18,413 nt of DNA from PALSA-894 sp049698215 (lineage in GTDB: Bacteria > Pseudomonadota > Alphaproteobacteria > Rhizobiales > Xanthobacteraceae). Below the pieces are notes generated by a model. It saw nothing but the letters and a program-made list of their open reading frames with translations, did no database searches and was not told where the DNA came from. The first letter of the stretch is position 1. Every line of letters starts with the position of its first letter. A program made the position numbers and the translations under genes. The stretch is taken from positions 1 through 18,413 of the forward strand of contig JBAVXH010000430.1 of the NCBI GenBank assembly GCA_049698215.1, in the 5' to 3' direction. Of the stretch, positions 1 to 8,649 are shown one piece after another.

Positions 1-451
1 CGCACATGTGGTCGGCGGCCGCGACCGCCGCGCCGGAGGACGAGCCGCCGGGGACGCGCGTCCGGTCCGCGGGATTGCCCGGCGTGCCGTAGTGCGGGTT
101 CATGCCGACGCCGGAGAATGCGAACTCACTCATGCTGGTCTTGGCAACGATCACCGCACCCGCCGTGCGCAGGCGCCGCACGACCGGCGCATCGGCCGTC
201 GCGGGTTGAGCATCGACCTCGGTGCGCGACCCGGCGCGGGTCGGCTCACCCTTCACGTCGAACAGATCCTTGATGGTGACGATCGTGCCGTCGAGCGGCC
301 CGAGCGAGATGCCGGCCTTGGCGCGCGCATCGGCAGCATCCGCCGCGGCGCGCGCTGTCTCCGCATAGACGGTGAGGCAGGCGCGCGCGCCCTCGCCTTT
401 CGGATCGGCGATGGCGGCAAGCGCCTGTTCCAGTTGGTCGCAAACGCTCAT
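1..451 (-). CDS. Amidase (amidase signature family), N-terminal part, cut by window edge
   Basis: The first 150 residues of an amidase-signature hydrolase are visible; the C-terminal part lies left of the window. The family hydrolyses amides to acid plus ammonia with a Lys/cis-Ser/Ser triad. The visible protein has the lysine segment TIKDLFDVKG (catalytic Lys about residue 61) and the glycine/serine loop PGGSSSGAA (residues 134-142), which carries the cis-Ser. The nucleophilic Ser would lie beyond the edge or just after the loop. The start ATG overlaps the stop of the DUF2848 gene by four bases (ATGA), so the two are translationally coupled and form the tail of the urease operon. The substrate cannot be told from this fragment. 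GatA is a sequence relative, but the operon context argues for a catabolic amidase. Confidence 0.9.
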   Translation of the reverse strand, partial: MSVCDQLEQALAAIADPKGEGARACLTVYAETARAAADAADARAKAGISLGPLDGTIVTIKDLFDVKGEPTRAGSRTEVDAQPATADAPVVRRLRTAGAVIVAKTSMSEFAFSGVGMNPHYGTPGNPADRTRVPGGSSSGAAVAAADHMC

Positions 452-1119
452 GTGATCACCGGCAGGTCGACAACGTCATAGGCGTGGGTCATGCGGCGCT
501 TCAGCACGGGGTCCTCTAGCTCCATCTCGAAGCGCGACGCAGGACGGATGCCCCCCTTCGCGCCGATCGTCCCGCCGAAGAGGACCGTGCTCACGGGAAA
601 CGGCGCGGCGAGCCCGACCAGTTGCTCCGGCCGCCGCAGCGCGGCGAGCGACCCCTCCTGATAGAGCGCGCGCTCGCCGCCGATCGTCGCGAAAGAGCGG
701 ATGATGATCTCGTCCCAGTGGCCCTCGAGCTCCTGGAAATTCCAAAGCTCGTTGCCGGTCACCTTGCCGCAAAGCTGCTTGGAGAGCGCGATGCCCATCG
801 TCTCGGCCTTGCGATCGGTATGGTCGGACCCTAGGCCGACCCACAGGCCGTCCGGTAACGCGAGATACACCGGCTCGACCTCGCCCGACGTGTCGGGGCC
901 GAGTACCTCGAGACGCTCGGTCTGCACAATGTTGCTGACGGCGTTGCGATAGAACACCGGCACGGACGAAGGCCGCGGCACGCCGATCGCGGCCAGTTCC
1001 TCAATGTGGTGGCGCAGCGCCGCCTCGTCGCGGCCGGTCCAGCCCGCGACGATAAGCGCCTTCGGTACAACCGTTATCTCATCGGTCCCGCGGGAAGTGA
1101 TGCGCTTGAACGAGAGCAT
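448..1119 (-). CDS. DUF2848 family protein
   Basis: This 223-residue protein is recognised as a DUF2848 protein from its overall pattern. Visible conserved segments are SVPVFYRN (about residues 52-59), GLGSDHTDRKAE (96-107), KQLCGKVTGNELW, a FGGTIGAKGG segment near residue 180, and the C-terminal FEMELEDPVLKRRMTHAYDV. The family has no established reaction. It resembles fumarylacetoacetate-hydrolase-type proteins in parts, and the acidic/His segment SDHTDRKAE could bind a metal, but that is inference. Its ATG overlaps the ureG stop by one base (TGATG), and its own stop overlaps the amidase start. It is therefore the penultimate gene of the urea operon and may act with the amidase on an amide or a ring-opened nitrogen compound. 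Confidence 0.8.
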   Translation of the reverse strand: MLSFKRITSRGTDEITVVPKALIVAGWTGRDEAALRHHIEELAAIGVPRPSSVPVFYRNAVSNIVQTERLEVLGPDTSGEVEPVYLALPDGLWVGLGSDHTDRKAETMGIALSKQLCGKVTGNELWNFQELEGHWDEIIIRSFATIGGERALYQEGSLAALRRPEQLVGLAAPFPVSTVLFGGTIGAKGGIRPASRFEMELEDPVLKRRMTHAYDVVDLPVIT

Positions 1120-1724
1120 CAGATGAGCCCGCCTTTGTCCTGAATGAAGTTCACCACCGTCTCGACGCCGCTTCCGGTCTTGAGATTGGTGAACACGAAC
1201 GGACGCTGCCCGCGCATCTTCTTCGCATCCCGATCCATCACTTCAAGTGACGCTCCGACGTGCGGCGCGAGATCGATCTTGTTGATCACCAAGAGGTCGG
1301 AGCGCGTGATGCCGGGCCCGCCCTTCGAGGGGATCTTGTCCCCGGCCGCAACGTCGATCACATAGATCGTGATGTCGGCAAGCTCCGGCGAAAAGGTCGC
1401 CGCCAGATTGTCGCCGCCGGACTCGATCAGCACCAGATCGAGCTTGGGAAACTTCTGCCGCATCTCGGCGACCGCCGCGAGATTGATCGACGCATCCTCG
1501 CGGATCGCCGTGTGCGGGCAGCCACCGGTCTCCACGCCCGCGATGCGTTCGGCCGCAAGCGCGCCGGAGCGCACCAGGTACTCGGCGTCCCACTTGGTGT
1601 AGATGTCGTTGGTGATCGCGGCGATCTCGTACGTGTCGCGCAGGCGCTTGCACAGCGCGTCCATCAACGCGGTCTTGCCGGAGCCGACCGGGCCGCCGAC
1701 GCCCACTCGTAAAGGTCCGTTCAT
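1119..1724 (-). CDS. ureG: Urease accessory GTPase UreG
   Basis: UreG is the cytosolic SIMIBI-class GTPase that delivers nickel to apo-urease in the UreD-UreF-UreG complex. The 201 residues match the family's usual length. The P-loop GPVGSGKT is at residues 11-18. The conserved CPH metal-binding motif is at 69-71, and ESGGDN at 101-106. The guanine-specificity motif NKID is at 148-151. All key residues are intact. The gene starts 12 bases after the ureF stop and overlaps the DUF2848 start by one base. It is the last canonical urease gene of the operon. Identification is secure. Confidence 0.98.
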   Translation of the reverse strand: MNGPLRVGVGGPVGSGKTALMDALCKRLRDTYEIAAITNDIYTKWDAEYLVRSGALAAERIAGVETGGCPHTAIREDASINLAAVAEMRQKFPKLDLVLIESGGDNLAATFSPELADITIYVIDVAAGDKIPSKGGPGITRSDLLVINKIDLAPHVGASLEVMDRDAKKMRGQRPFVFTNLKTGSGVETVVNFIQDKGGLI

Positions 1725-1736
1725 CCGCGCCTCATA

Positions 1737-2579
1737 TCACGACCGGAACAGCCGCGTGTACTGCGTTTCGTGGCTCATGCTGGCGATGTCGGCGCGAAAC
1801 GTCGCGCCGCCGAGCTGGTCGAGCGGCGTTGTCAGAGCGCGTGTCGCCGTGACGCCGACTGCAGGCTCCAGCGCCGCCAACAGGCGCTGGCCTTCGGTTT
1901 GCCCCAGCGGAATGAGCCGCACGCCCGCCGAGATGAGGTTCGCGGTGACGGCGTGCAGGTAGGCGTTGAGCGCTGCCTCAAGCGCGATCCCATGCCCGGC
2001 GGTCGCAACCGCGACCGCAACCGGGTAAGCGATTGGTCCTTCCCAGGCTGCCGCGAAGCGATCGAGTGCGGCGCACGGCCAGGCGGCGCGCGTCGCCTCG
2101 ATGAAGGCGCGGCCCTGCGCGGTCGTTTCCAGATGACGTTCTTTCGAGGGCGCGAACGCGGCAGCAAGCTCGGCGACCGTGGTCAGTGCGTTCGCGTCAT
2201 CAGCCGCCACAGCCCGGTGTGCATGCACAAACAGCACCGCATCGCAGAACGCGCTGCCGTTTTCGATGACAACGACAATCCATCGCCGGAAACTCGCCGC
2301 ATCGGCGATATCGCCGCTCTCGACTGCCCATTCGATGCCGCCGGAATACGAGAACGCCCCGACCGGGTAGGCCGGCGAGAGCCACGCCATGAGGCGGTAG
2401 AGCGCGGAGAGGCCGCTTGCATCGGCGGGCTCCCTTTCCCCGCTTGCGGGGAGAGGGGCGGACTCGATAGTTCTGACGCGTGGAGACTCCCCCTCACCCG
2501 CCCGCGCGTTGCGCGGGCGACCTCCCCCCGCGCGCGGGGAGAGGTGATGCGCGGCACGCTTGGCGCCCTTACTCGCCAT
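1737..2579 (-). CDS. ureF: Urease accessory protein UreF, with a repeat-derived N-terminal insertion
   Basis: UreF bridges UreD and UreG during nickel insertion into urease. The conserved core starts at LYRLMAWLSPAYPVGAFSYS and runs through the all-helical domain to the C terminus SMSHETQYTRLFRS. From ATG 2579 the protein has 280 residues, longer than the roughly 220-240 usual for the family. The excess is about 40 Pro/Arg/Gly-rich residues (about 12-50) encoded by a palindromic repeat at 2432-2549. No ATG, GTG or TTG exists in frame between the repeat and Met at 2390, so full-length UreF must read through it. ATG 2579 overlaps the end of ureE by 11 bases; an upstream ATG at 2597 is also in frame. 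A start at 2390 would cut away conserved residues just before LSPAYPVG. The core is intact, so the protein is probably functional. Confidence 0.93.
   Translation of the reverse strand: MASKGAKRAAHHLSPRAGGGRPRNARAGEGESPRVRTIESAPLPASGEREPADASGLSALYRLMAWLSPAYPVGAFSYSGGIEWAVESGDIADAASFRRWIVVVIENGSAFCDAVLFVHAHRAVAADDANALTTVAELAAAFAPSKERHLETTAQGRAFIEATRAAWPCAALDRFAAAWEGPIAYPVAVAVATAGHGIALEAALNAYLHAVTANLISAGVRLIPLGQTEGQRLLAALEPAVGVTATRALTTPLDQLGGATFRADIASMSHETQYTRLFRS
2432..2549. repeat. Triple-palindrome (REP/MITE-like) repeat embedded in the ureF coding frame
   Basis: Three G+C-rich hairpins lie side by side. The first pairs 2432-2443 with 2446-2457, the second 2499-2507 with 2511-2519, and the third 2521-2531 with 2534-2544 with one mismatch. 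The outer hairpins share the motif CTCCCCGC...GCGGGGAGAGG in mirrored layout. Repeats of this pattern are, from general knowledge, common in intergenic DNA of Bradyrhizobium and Rhodopseudomonas. Here the unit is read in frame as the N-terminal extension of UreF. The exact boundaries are estimated from the outer palindromes. Confidence 0.75.
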
Positions 2580-3033
2580 GCTCGTGATAGTGCCCATGCG
2601 GCGCGGCGGGCTCCGGATCGAACGGCGCCTCGATCTCGTTCGTCACCGCGCCAAGCCCCCTCACCATCTCCTCAAGAACATGATCGCGCCGGATGCGGAA
2701 AGCCTTGCCGGTGAACTGCGCATCGGTGTGGCGGTTGCCGATATGCCAGGCAAGCCGCACCAGGTCGAGTGGCGCCTTGGCGCTGATCTCGACCAGCGCC
2801 TCCTTCTCTCCCGCCACCACGACGACCGAGCCATCCTCGAGCACAAGCCCGTCGCCGTCGCGCAGCATCATCGGTTCGGGAAAATCGAGCAGCAGCTTCA
2901 GGCCCTTCTCGGTGGTCAAGACGATGCGCCGCCGCACGCGGTCAGCGGCATCGAGCACGACGCGATCGACCCCGCGCGCGCGATCCCAGGTGCCCGCGTC
3001 CGCAATGCCGCTGACGTGACGCATGTCGCTCAT
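2569..3033 (-). CDS. ureE: Urease accessory nickel metallochaperone UreE
   Basis: UreE dimers bind nickel and hand it to the UreG-containing activation complex in the cytoplasm. The 154 residues show the N-terminal peptide-binding domain and then the metal-binding domain with the conserved GNRH (residues 99-102; His102 corresponds to the dimer-interface nickel ligand). The short His-rich tail HGHYHEHGE has His at 146, 148, 150 and 152. The tail is shorter than the long poly-His tail of Klebsiella UreE. The start ATG overlaps the stop of the small membrane gene (ATGA); a second ATG three codons in is possible. The 3' end overlaps the preferred ureF start by 11 bases. Confidence 0.96.
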   Translation of the reverse strand: MSDMRHVSGIADAGTWDRARGVDRVVLDAADRVRRRIVLTTEKGLKLLLDFPEPMMLRDGDGLVLEDGSVVVVAGEKEALVEISAKAPLDLVRLAWHIGNRHTDAQFTGKAFRIRRDHVLEEMVRGLGAVTNEIEAPFDPEPAAPHGHYHEHGE

Positions 3034-3248
3034 GGCGGCGGGTTACGCACCCGGTCCTCCAGATCGTCCCGGATCGCGTCGGGGGTAGCCAGCCTGCGGA
3101 ACGTCCATTCCGCCAACGTACTGCCAATGATGAAAATCACAACGAGCGCCATCCACGAGGCCCAGCCGCCGCCGAGCCTGAGCCACGCGAAGACTGCAAG
3201 CACCGCGAACGCAATGCCGATCGCGAAACGAACGATCTGCGCTGTCAT
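3030..3248 (-). CDS. Small two-helix membrane protein of unknown function
   Basis: I do not recognise this 72-residue protein. It has two hydrophobic segments, about residues 6-23 (FAIGIAFAVLAVFAWL) and 29-46 (WASWMALVVIFIIGSTLA), joined by a short Gly-rich loop. A charged C-terminal tail (RRLATPDAIRDDLEDRVRN) follows. It lacks the His/Asp motifs of HupE/UreJ nickel permeases and is far too short to be one. Its ATG lies three bases after the ureC stop, and its stop overlaps the ureE start by four bases. This tight packing makes it a true operon member rather than a chance frame. It may be an inner-membrane anchor or a small regulator linked to urease, but no function can be inferred from the sequence. 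Confidence 0.8.
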   Translation of the reverse strand: MTAQIVRFAIGIAFAVLAVFAWLRLGGGWASWMALVVIFIIGSTLAEWTFRRLATPDAIRDDLEDRVRNPPP

Positions 3249-3251
3249 CCG

Positions 3252-4961
<1,710 letters not shown>

Positions 4962-5261
4962 AGCCTGCCTCGTCTCAATTCGTCCCCAGTCTTATCCACC
5001 GGGTCTGTGGGTCGTGCGGTTTCGGTTGCGCGCGGAAACGCGTGCGCTATCCTCTCTTCCAGATGCTCATGTTCGGTTCGCCGGATGTGAGGATCGCCAA
5101 GACCAGATTGGTCTGGGTGGTGGCGCTGCTACCGGCGCCGCGCCATGTGGCTGATTTGGTCCTGGTTCCCAGCGGCGGGTAGCCGTGCTGAGAGCGTGAC
5201 GGGTGGGCGCAAGTCCGCCCGTCATCGCTTTTGGGGTGTCCTCTGCGAGGCCGGACCATCG
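4962..5261. other. Non-coding gap between the patatin gene and ureC
   Basis: No convincing gene is present in these 300 bases. On the plus strand there is a possible weak promoter (TTGCGC at 5026-5031, 16-base spacer, TATCCT at 5048-5053). It is followed by small stems, for example AGACCA/TGGTCT near 5099-5113, and a strong hairpin with a T tract at 5197-5232. Together these could form a plus-strand RNA of about 170 nt. On the minus strand the gap is the leader of ureC. I found no strong minus-strand promoter in it, so ureC may depend on read-through or on an unrecognised promoter here. Confidence 0.5.
5197..5232 (+). terminator. Hairpin with T tract, intrinsic-terminator-like on the plus strand
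   Basis: TGACGGGTGG (5197-5206) pairs with CCGCCCGTCA (5215-5224) through ten pairs including one G-T, with an eight-base loop. TCGCTTTT follows on the plus strand. Read on the minus strand, the hairpin has no T tract, so it would not be a canonical terminator for the patatin gene. Its orientation fits the end of a plus-strand transcript starting in this gap. Confidence 0.4.
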
Positions 5262-6473
5262 TCAGCTCCCGGTCGCGGCGAATGGAGCCGCAGGCAGAAG
5301 CTCGTCTTTGATCAGCGCCTTCTCGATCTCGTCGTGCGCAATCTTCTTTCCATGTTCGCGGCGGAAGCCGATCGTGGCGGGCGAGAAATCGCGCAGGCCG
5401 GATTGGTCATCCTCGGGAGCCTGACCCGCGCCGGACCGCTGCAGGTCGATTTCCACGGTCTTGGCGATCTTGTAGCGGAGCGCTTCCTCGACGTCGCGGT
5501 TCAGTTCCGTGTCGCGCGCGAGTTTTTCGCTGTCGGTGATTTTCTTCAATCCTTCCACGGCGCGCAGCAGCTTGTTGATGCGGCTTGCCGACGCGCGATC
5601 CTGGCGCAGACGGTTGCCGAAGCTCAGCTCATGCACGCGGTCGGCAACATCGAACAGGTTTTTCGGCAGCGATCCCTTCAGGGGATAAAGATTGAGCACG
5701 ATCAGCAGGCGATAGACGTTGTCGCCGCCGGAGAAGGCCTCGAGCGCATCGCCAAGCGGCGTGTTGTCGACGAGACCGCCATCCCAGTAATTGCGTAACT
5801 CAAGTTCGCCATTCCTTTTGCGTCTCTCGATGGACGTCCACGGAAACTGCGGCGCGAGGCTGCCGCTCGCCATGACGTGCTTCGGTTCAAACACGACGCG
5901 GCGATCGCTTTCTTCCAGACGATCAGCCTCGGCGTCGGGCGGCCTGTTCTGATTGCGGAAGCGCCGCAGCACGCCGCTCTCGACATCGACGGCGGTGACG
6001 ACGAATGTCGTCTCGGTGTTGTTGATGCGCTCGAACGAAACGCAGTCCGTGAGTGTGCCCTCCAGCATCTTGGTGTTGTAGAGACTGGTCCAGCGCCAGA
6101 AATTCCACAGATCCATGCGCGGCACGTAGAAGCCGGGCAGCCCGAACAGCGAGATGTCGCGCGCCGACGAAAAGTCCGGTCCGAACGGCCGAAAATCGAG
6201 GCGCAGATCGAACGGCGTTGAGATTTGCAGGATGTCCCAGAGCTTGGCGAGGCGCGTGAGACCGTCGGCGCGGTCGTTTGCGCCCACAATGCACGCGCCA
6301 TTCACCGCGCCGATGGAAACGCCGGTGACGACCTTCAGCGATGTCGGCTTGCTCTTCTCAAGCCGGTCCATCAGGCCGAACAGCGCCTCGATCGCGCCCC
6401 ACTCGTAGGCGCCGAGCGCGCCGCCGCCCTGGAGCACGAGTCCGACTTCGATGCTGGTCCAGTCGCGGGCCAT
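5262..6473 (-). CDS. Patatin-like phospholipase family protein
   Basis: This 403-residue protein of the patatin family is a probable Ser-Asp-dyad lipid acyl hydrolase. The oxyanion-hole loop QGGGALGAYEWG is at residues 15-26. The nucleophile elbow GVSIG is at 51-55 (Ser53), and the catalytic Asp lies in DGG at 231-233, so the enzyme is predicted to be active. There is no signal peptide or membrane segment; it is likely cytosolic or peripheral. The C-terminal third (from about 290) is charged and helical. The ATG lies nine bases after the ureB stop, so it is within the urease operon, splitting ureB from ureC. No known role in urea metabolism explains it; a link to membrane lipid turnover under nitrogen stress is only a guess. 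Confidence 0.92.
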   Translation of the reverse strand: MARDWTSIEVGLVLQGGGALGAYEWGAIEALFGLMDRLEKSKPTSLKVVTGVSIGAVNGACIVGANDRADGLTRLAKLWDILQISTPFDLRLDFRPFGPDFSSARDISLFGLPGFYVPRMDLWNFWRWTSLYNTKMLEGTLTDCVSFERINNTETTFVVTAVDVESGVLRRFRNQNRPPDAEADRLEESDRRVVFEPKHVMASGSLAPQFPWTSIERRKRNGELELRNYWDGGLVDNTPLGDALEAFSGGDNVYRLLIVLNLYPLKGSLPKNLFDVADRVHELSFGNRLRQDRASASRINKLLRAVEGLKKITDSEKLARDTELNRDVEEALRYKIAKTVEIDLQRSGAGQAPEDDQSGLRDFSPATIGFRREHGKKIAHDEIEKALIKDELLPAAPFAATGS

Positions 6474-6482
6474 GAACCGTCG

Positions 6483-6788
6483 CTATAGCTTCCCCATCAC
6501 GTCCTGACGGAAACCGTAGATCGTGCGCTTGCCGGCAAGCGCAACCAGCGTCACGTCGCGCGTCTGCCCCGGCTCGAACCGCACCGCCGTGCCGGCCGCA
6601 ATGTCGAGCCGCGTGCCGCGGGCTTTTTTCCGGTCGAACTTCAGCGCCGGGTTGGTCTCGAAGAAATGATAGTGTGACCCGACCTGGATCGGCCGGTCGC
6701 CGGTGTTCGTCACGCTCATGGTCACGGTCTTGCGGCCGGCGTTGAGCTCGATCTCGCCGTCCTTGATGAAGTATTCGCCGGGGATCAT
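6483..6788 (-). CDS. ureB: Urease beta subunit UreB
   Basis: This is a structural non-catalytic subunit of the (alpha-beta-gamma)3 urease. Its 101 residues begin with the characteristic MIPGEYFIKDGEIELNAGR. They contain TNTGDRPIQVGSHYHFFETN (about 27-46) and the C-terminal GFRQDVMGKL, all typical of UreB. The ATG is four bases downstream of the ureA stop. It stays separate from ureA, unlike the fused form in Helicobacter. The next gene on the strand is the patatin-like hydrolase instead of the expected ureC. Confidence 0.98.
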   Translation of the reverse strand: MIPGEYFIKDGEIELNAGRKTVTMSVTNTGDRPIQVGSHYHFFETNPALKFDRKKARGTRLDIAAGTAVRFEPGQTRDVTLVALAGKRTIYGFRQDVMGKL

Positions 6789-6792
6789 GGGT

Positions 6793-7095
6793 TCACCGTA
6801 TCGGCTCGTGCACGGTCACCAGCTTCGTCCCGTCCGGGAACGTCGCCTCGACCTGCACGTCGTGTATCATTTCCGGGATACCGTCCATCACCTGCGCGCG
6901 CGTGAGCACCTGCGCGCCGGTCTGCATCAGCTCAGCGACGGTCTTGCCGTCGCGCGCGCCTTCCAGGATGAAATCGGTGATCAGCGCGACCGCTTCCGGG
7001 TGATTGAGCTTGACGCCGCGCTCGAGCCTGCGCCGCGCCACCATCGCGGCGACCGAGATCAGCAGCTTGTCCTTTTCACGCGGCGTGAGATTCAT
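6793..7095 (-). CDS. ureA: Urease gamma subunit UreA
   Basis: This is the small structural gamma subunit of urease, 100 residues, the family's normal length. It begins with the hallmark MNLTPREKDKLLI. It contains RRRLERGVKLNHPEAVALI (22-40), ARDGKTVAELM (47-57), and a C-terminal beta segment ending in VTVHEPIR. It lies ten bases downstream of the ureD stop and four bases upstream of ureB, so the three are co-transcribed. Confidence 0.98.
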   Translation of the reverse strand: MNLTPREKDKLLISVAAMVARRRLERGVKLNHPEAVALITDFILEGARDGKTVAELMQTGAQVLTRAQVMDGIPEMIHDVQVEATFPDGTKLVTVHEPIR

Positions 7096-7105
7096 CGTCG
7101 TTCCG

Positions 7106-7927
7106 TCAATTGGTCCAGATACGCGGAAGTTCGCCGCGCACCGCGGTCATAACACGGATGACATCGTGCCGTAACGCCGCACCATCGGCGGCGCACAGGC
7201 GCACGACCGCTATGCCATTCCAGGTCGAGGCGCCGACCTCGCCGATGAACTGATCCTGCGACGCACGTACCGCCTGAACCGTGTCGTCGTTGCCCGGCAC
7301 GATCAGCACCGTGGCAATCGCAATGCCCCCCTTGGCGACGGCGGTCTCGGCGAGACGCCGCGCAATCGTGCCATCAAGCCGCACGCCTTCGGCGTAGATT
7401 AGCTTGCCGCCTTGCCGCACGCGCCAGCGATCGAACAGTGCGCCCTCCTCCACCGCCTCGCCCATGCCGGAGCGCCCGAACACGATCGCCTCGGCAAGAA
7501 GCAGCCGCGCGTCGGGCGCGAGATCGACCTCAATGCTCCGCGTCAGCCGCGCGCGGTCGAACAGGATGGCTTCCTGCGGGAGCCAGGCGAGCGTGGCGCC
7601 CGCGGCAACAACCAACTTCACGTCGATCACGGAGTCCGGCCCAAGCGTGCGATACACCTTCTCGGCCGCCGCGGTCGTCACCACGAGCCGCGTGCCCTGC
7701 CCGGCGGCAATCTCAAGATCGAAGCCATCGCCGCCCGCGATCCCGCCCGCGGTGTTGATGATGACCACTTCCAACTCTTGCGCCGGCGCGCCGGGGCAGC
7801 GCACGCGCAGCGAGCCCGCTTCATGCACCTCGTTACGCCGCGTCTTGCCGCCGACGGATTTCACCGAGAGAGCAACACGCCCAACCGCGCGATTGGCCGC
7901 GAAGATATCGTCCCTCTTCGCGGCCAT
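7106..7927 (-). CDS. ureD: Urease accessory protein UreD (UreH)
   Basis: UreD is the scaffold that binds apo-urease and UreF and forms the tunnel through which nickel reaches the active site. Family features are FAANRAVGRVALSV near the N terminus, GSLRVRCPGAP, the conserved INTAGGIAGGDGFDLEI, TTAAAEKVYR, and LPQEAILFDRARLTRSIEV. From the chosen ATG it has 273 residues. The preferred start is ATG 7927, preceded by a G-rich tract (GGGGGCGG) about 11 bases upstream. A TTG at 7948 would add seven residues but has no ribosome site. The start lies about 25 bases after the urtE stop, which links the transporter genes to the urease genes. Confidence 0.95.
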   Translation of the reverse strand: MAAKRDDIFAANRAVGRVALSVKSVGGKTRRNEVHEAGSLRVRCPGAPAQELEVVIINTAGGIAGGDGFDLEIAAGQGTRLVVTTAAAEKVYRTLGPDSVIDVKLVVAAGATLAWLPQEAILFDRARLTRSIEVDLAPDARLLLAEAIVFGRSGMGEAVEEGALFDRWRVRQGGKLIYAEGVRLDGTIARRLAETAVAKGGIAIATVLIVPGNDDTVQAVRASQDQFIGEVGASTWNGIAVVRLCAADGAALRHDVIRVMTAVRGELPRIWTN

Positions 7928-7951
7928 CGCGGTCACGTCCGCCCCCAACAG

Positions 7952-8647
7952 TTAGATGGCCATCGCGCGCTTGAGCGCCGCCTCGTCGAGATCGGCGCGG
8001 CCCGATGAATAGATCACGGAGCCGCGGTCCATCACCAGAAACTGATCGCCCAGCTCCTGCGCAAAGTCGAGATACTGTTCGACCAGGATGATCGCGATCT
8101 GTCCGAGATTGCGCAGATACGAAATCGCGCGGCCAATATCTTTGATGATCGAGGGTTGGATGCCCTCGGTCGGCTCGTCGAGCAGGAGCAGCCGCGGGCG
8201 CATCACCAGCGCGCGCCCGATGGCAAGCTGTTGCTGCTGGCCGCCCGAGAGATCGCCGCCGCGCCGGCGCAGCATACTGTTGAGCACAGGGAACAGCGAG
8301 AACACATCGTCCGGAATGCTGCGCTCCTCGCGCCTCAGCGGCGCGAACCCGGTTTCGAGATTTTCCTCAACCGTCAGCAACGGAAAGATTTCGCGGCCCT
8401 GCGGCACATAGGCGATGCCGCGGCGCGCGCGATCGGCGGGCTTGAGCGCGGTGATGTCGTTGCCTTCCCACATGATGTTGCCGCTCGACACCGGATGCTG
8501 GCCCATCAGTGCATCGAGCAGGCTGGTCTTGCCGACGCCATTGCGCCCGAGCACGCAGGTCACTTTGCCGGGCTCGGCCTTCATGGTGATGCCGCGCAGC
8601 GCCTGGGCAGCGCCGTAGTGCAGATTGATCGCGTTGACTTCCAGCAT
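7952..8647 (-). CDS. urtE: Urea ABC transporter ATP-binding protein UrtE
   Basis: This is one of the two cytosolic ATPases of the high-affinity urea importer UrtABCDE, LivF-like. It has 231 residues from MLEVNAINLHYG. Walker A is GRNGVGKT (34-41) and the Q-loop VPQG is at 81-84. The signature LSGGQ is at 133-137, and Walker B LLLLDEPTE at about 153-161 with Asp157-Glu158. The switch position reads LVEQ, with Gln in place of His, as is usual in the LivF branch. The start lies two bases after the urtD stop. The open frame continues upstream of this ATG, but only as sequence overlapping urtD in another frame. Confidence 0.97.
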   Translation of the reverse strand: MLEVNAINLHYGAAQALRGITMKAEPGKVTCVLGRNGVGKTSLLDALMGQHPVSSGNIMWEGNDITALKPADRARRGIAYVPQGREIFPLLTVEENLETGFAPLRREERSIPDDVFSLFPVLNSMLRRRGGDLSGGQQQQLAIGRALVMRPRLLLLDEPTEGIQPSIIKDIGRAISYLRNLGQIAIILVEQYLDFAQELGDQFLVMDRGSVIYSSGRADLDEAALKRAMAI

Positions 8648-8649
8648 CG

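Noticed and set aside
4992..5000. TTATCCACC, close to a DnaA box
   Set aside because: A single imperfect copy with no AT-rich region or further boxes; this is expected by chance.
5145..5232. Trp-rich start (MWLIWSW) followed by hairpins and a terminator, like a trp operon attenuator
   Set aside because: The frame has no stop before the terminator hairpin and no trp gene follows on the plus strand, so a working attenuator is unlikely. It is kept only as part of the small-RNA question.
5047..5259. 70-residue minus-strand frame between the patatin gene and ureC
   Set aside because: Its composition looks non-coding, it has no ribosome site or family resemblance, and it overlaps the hairpin region.
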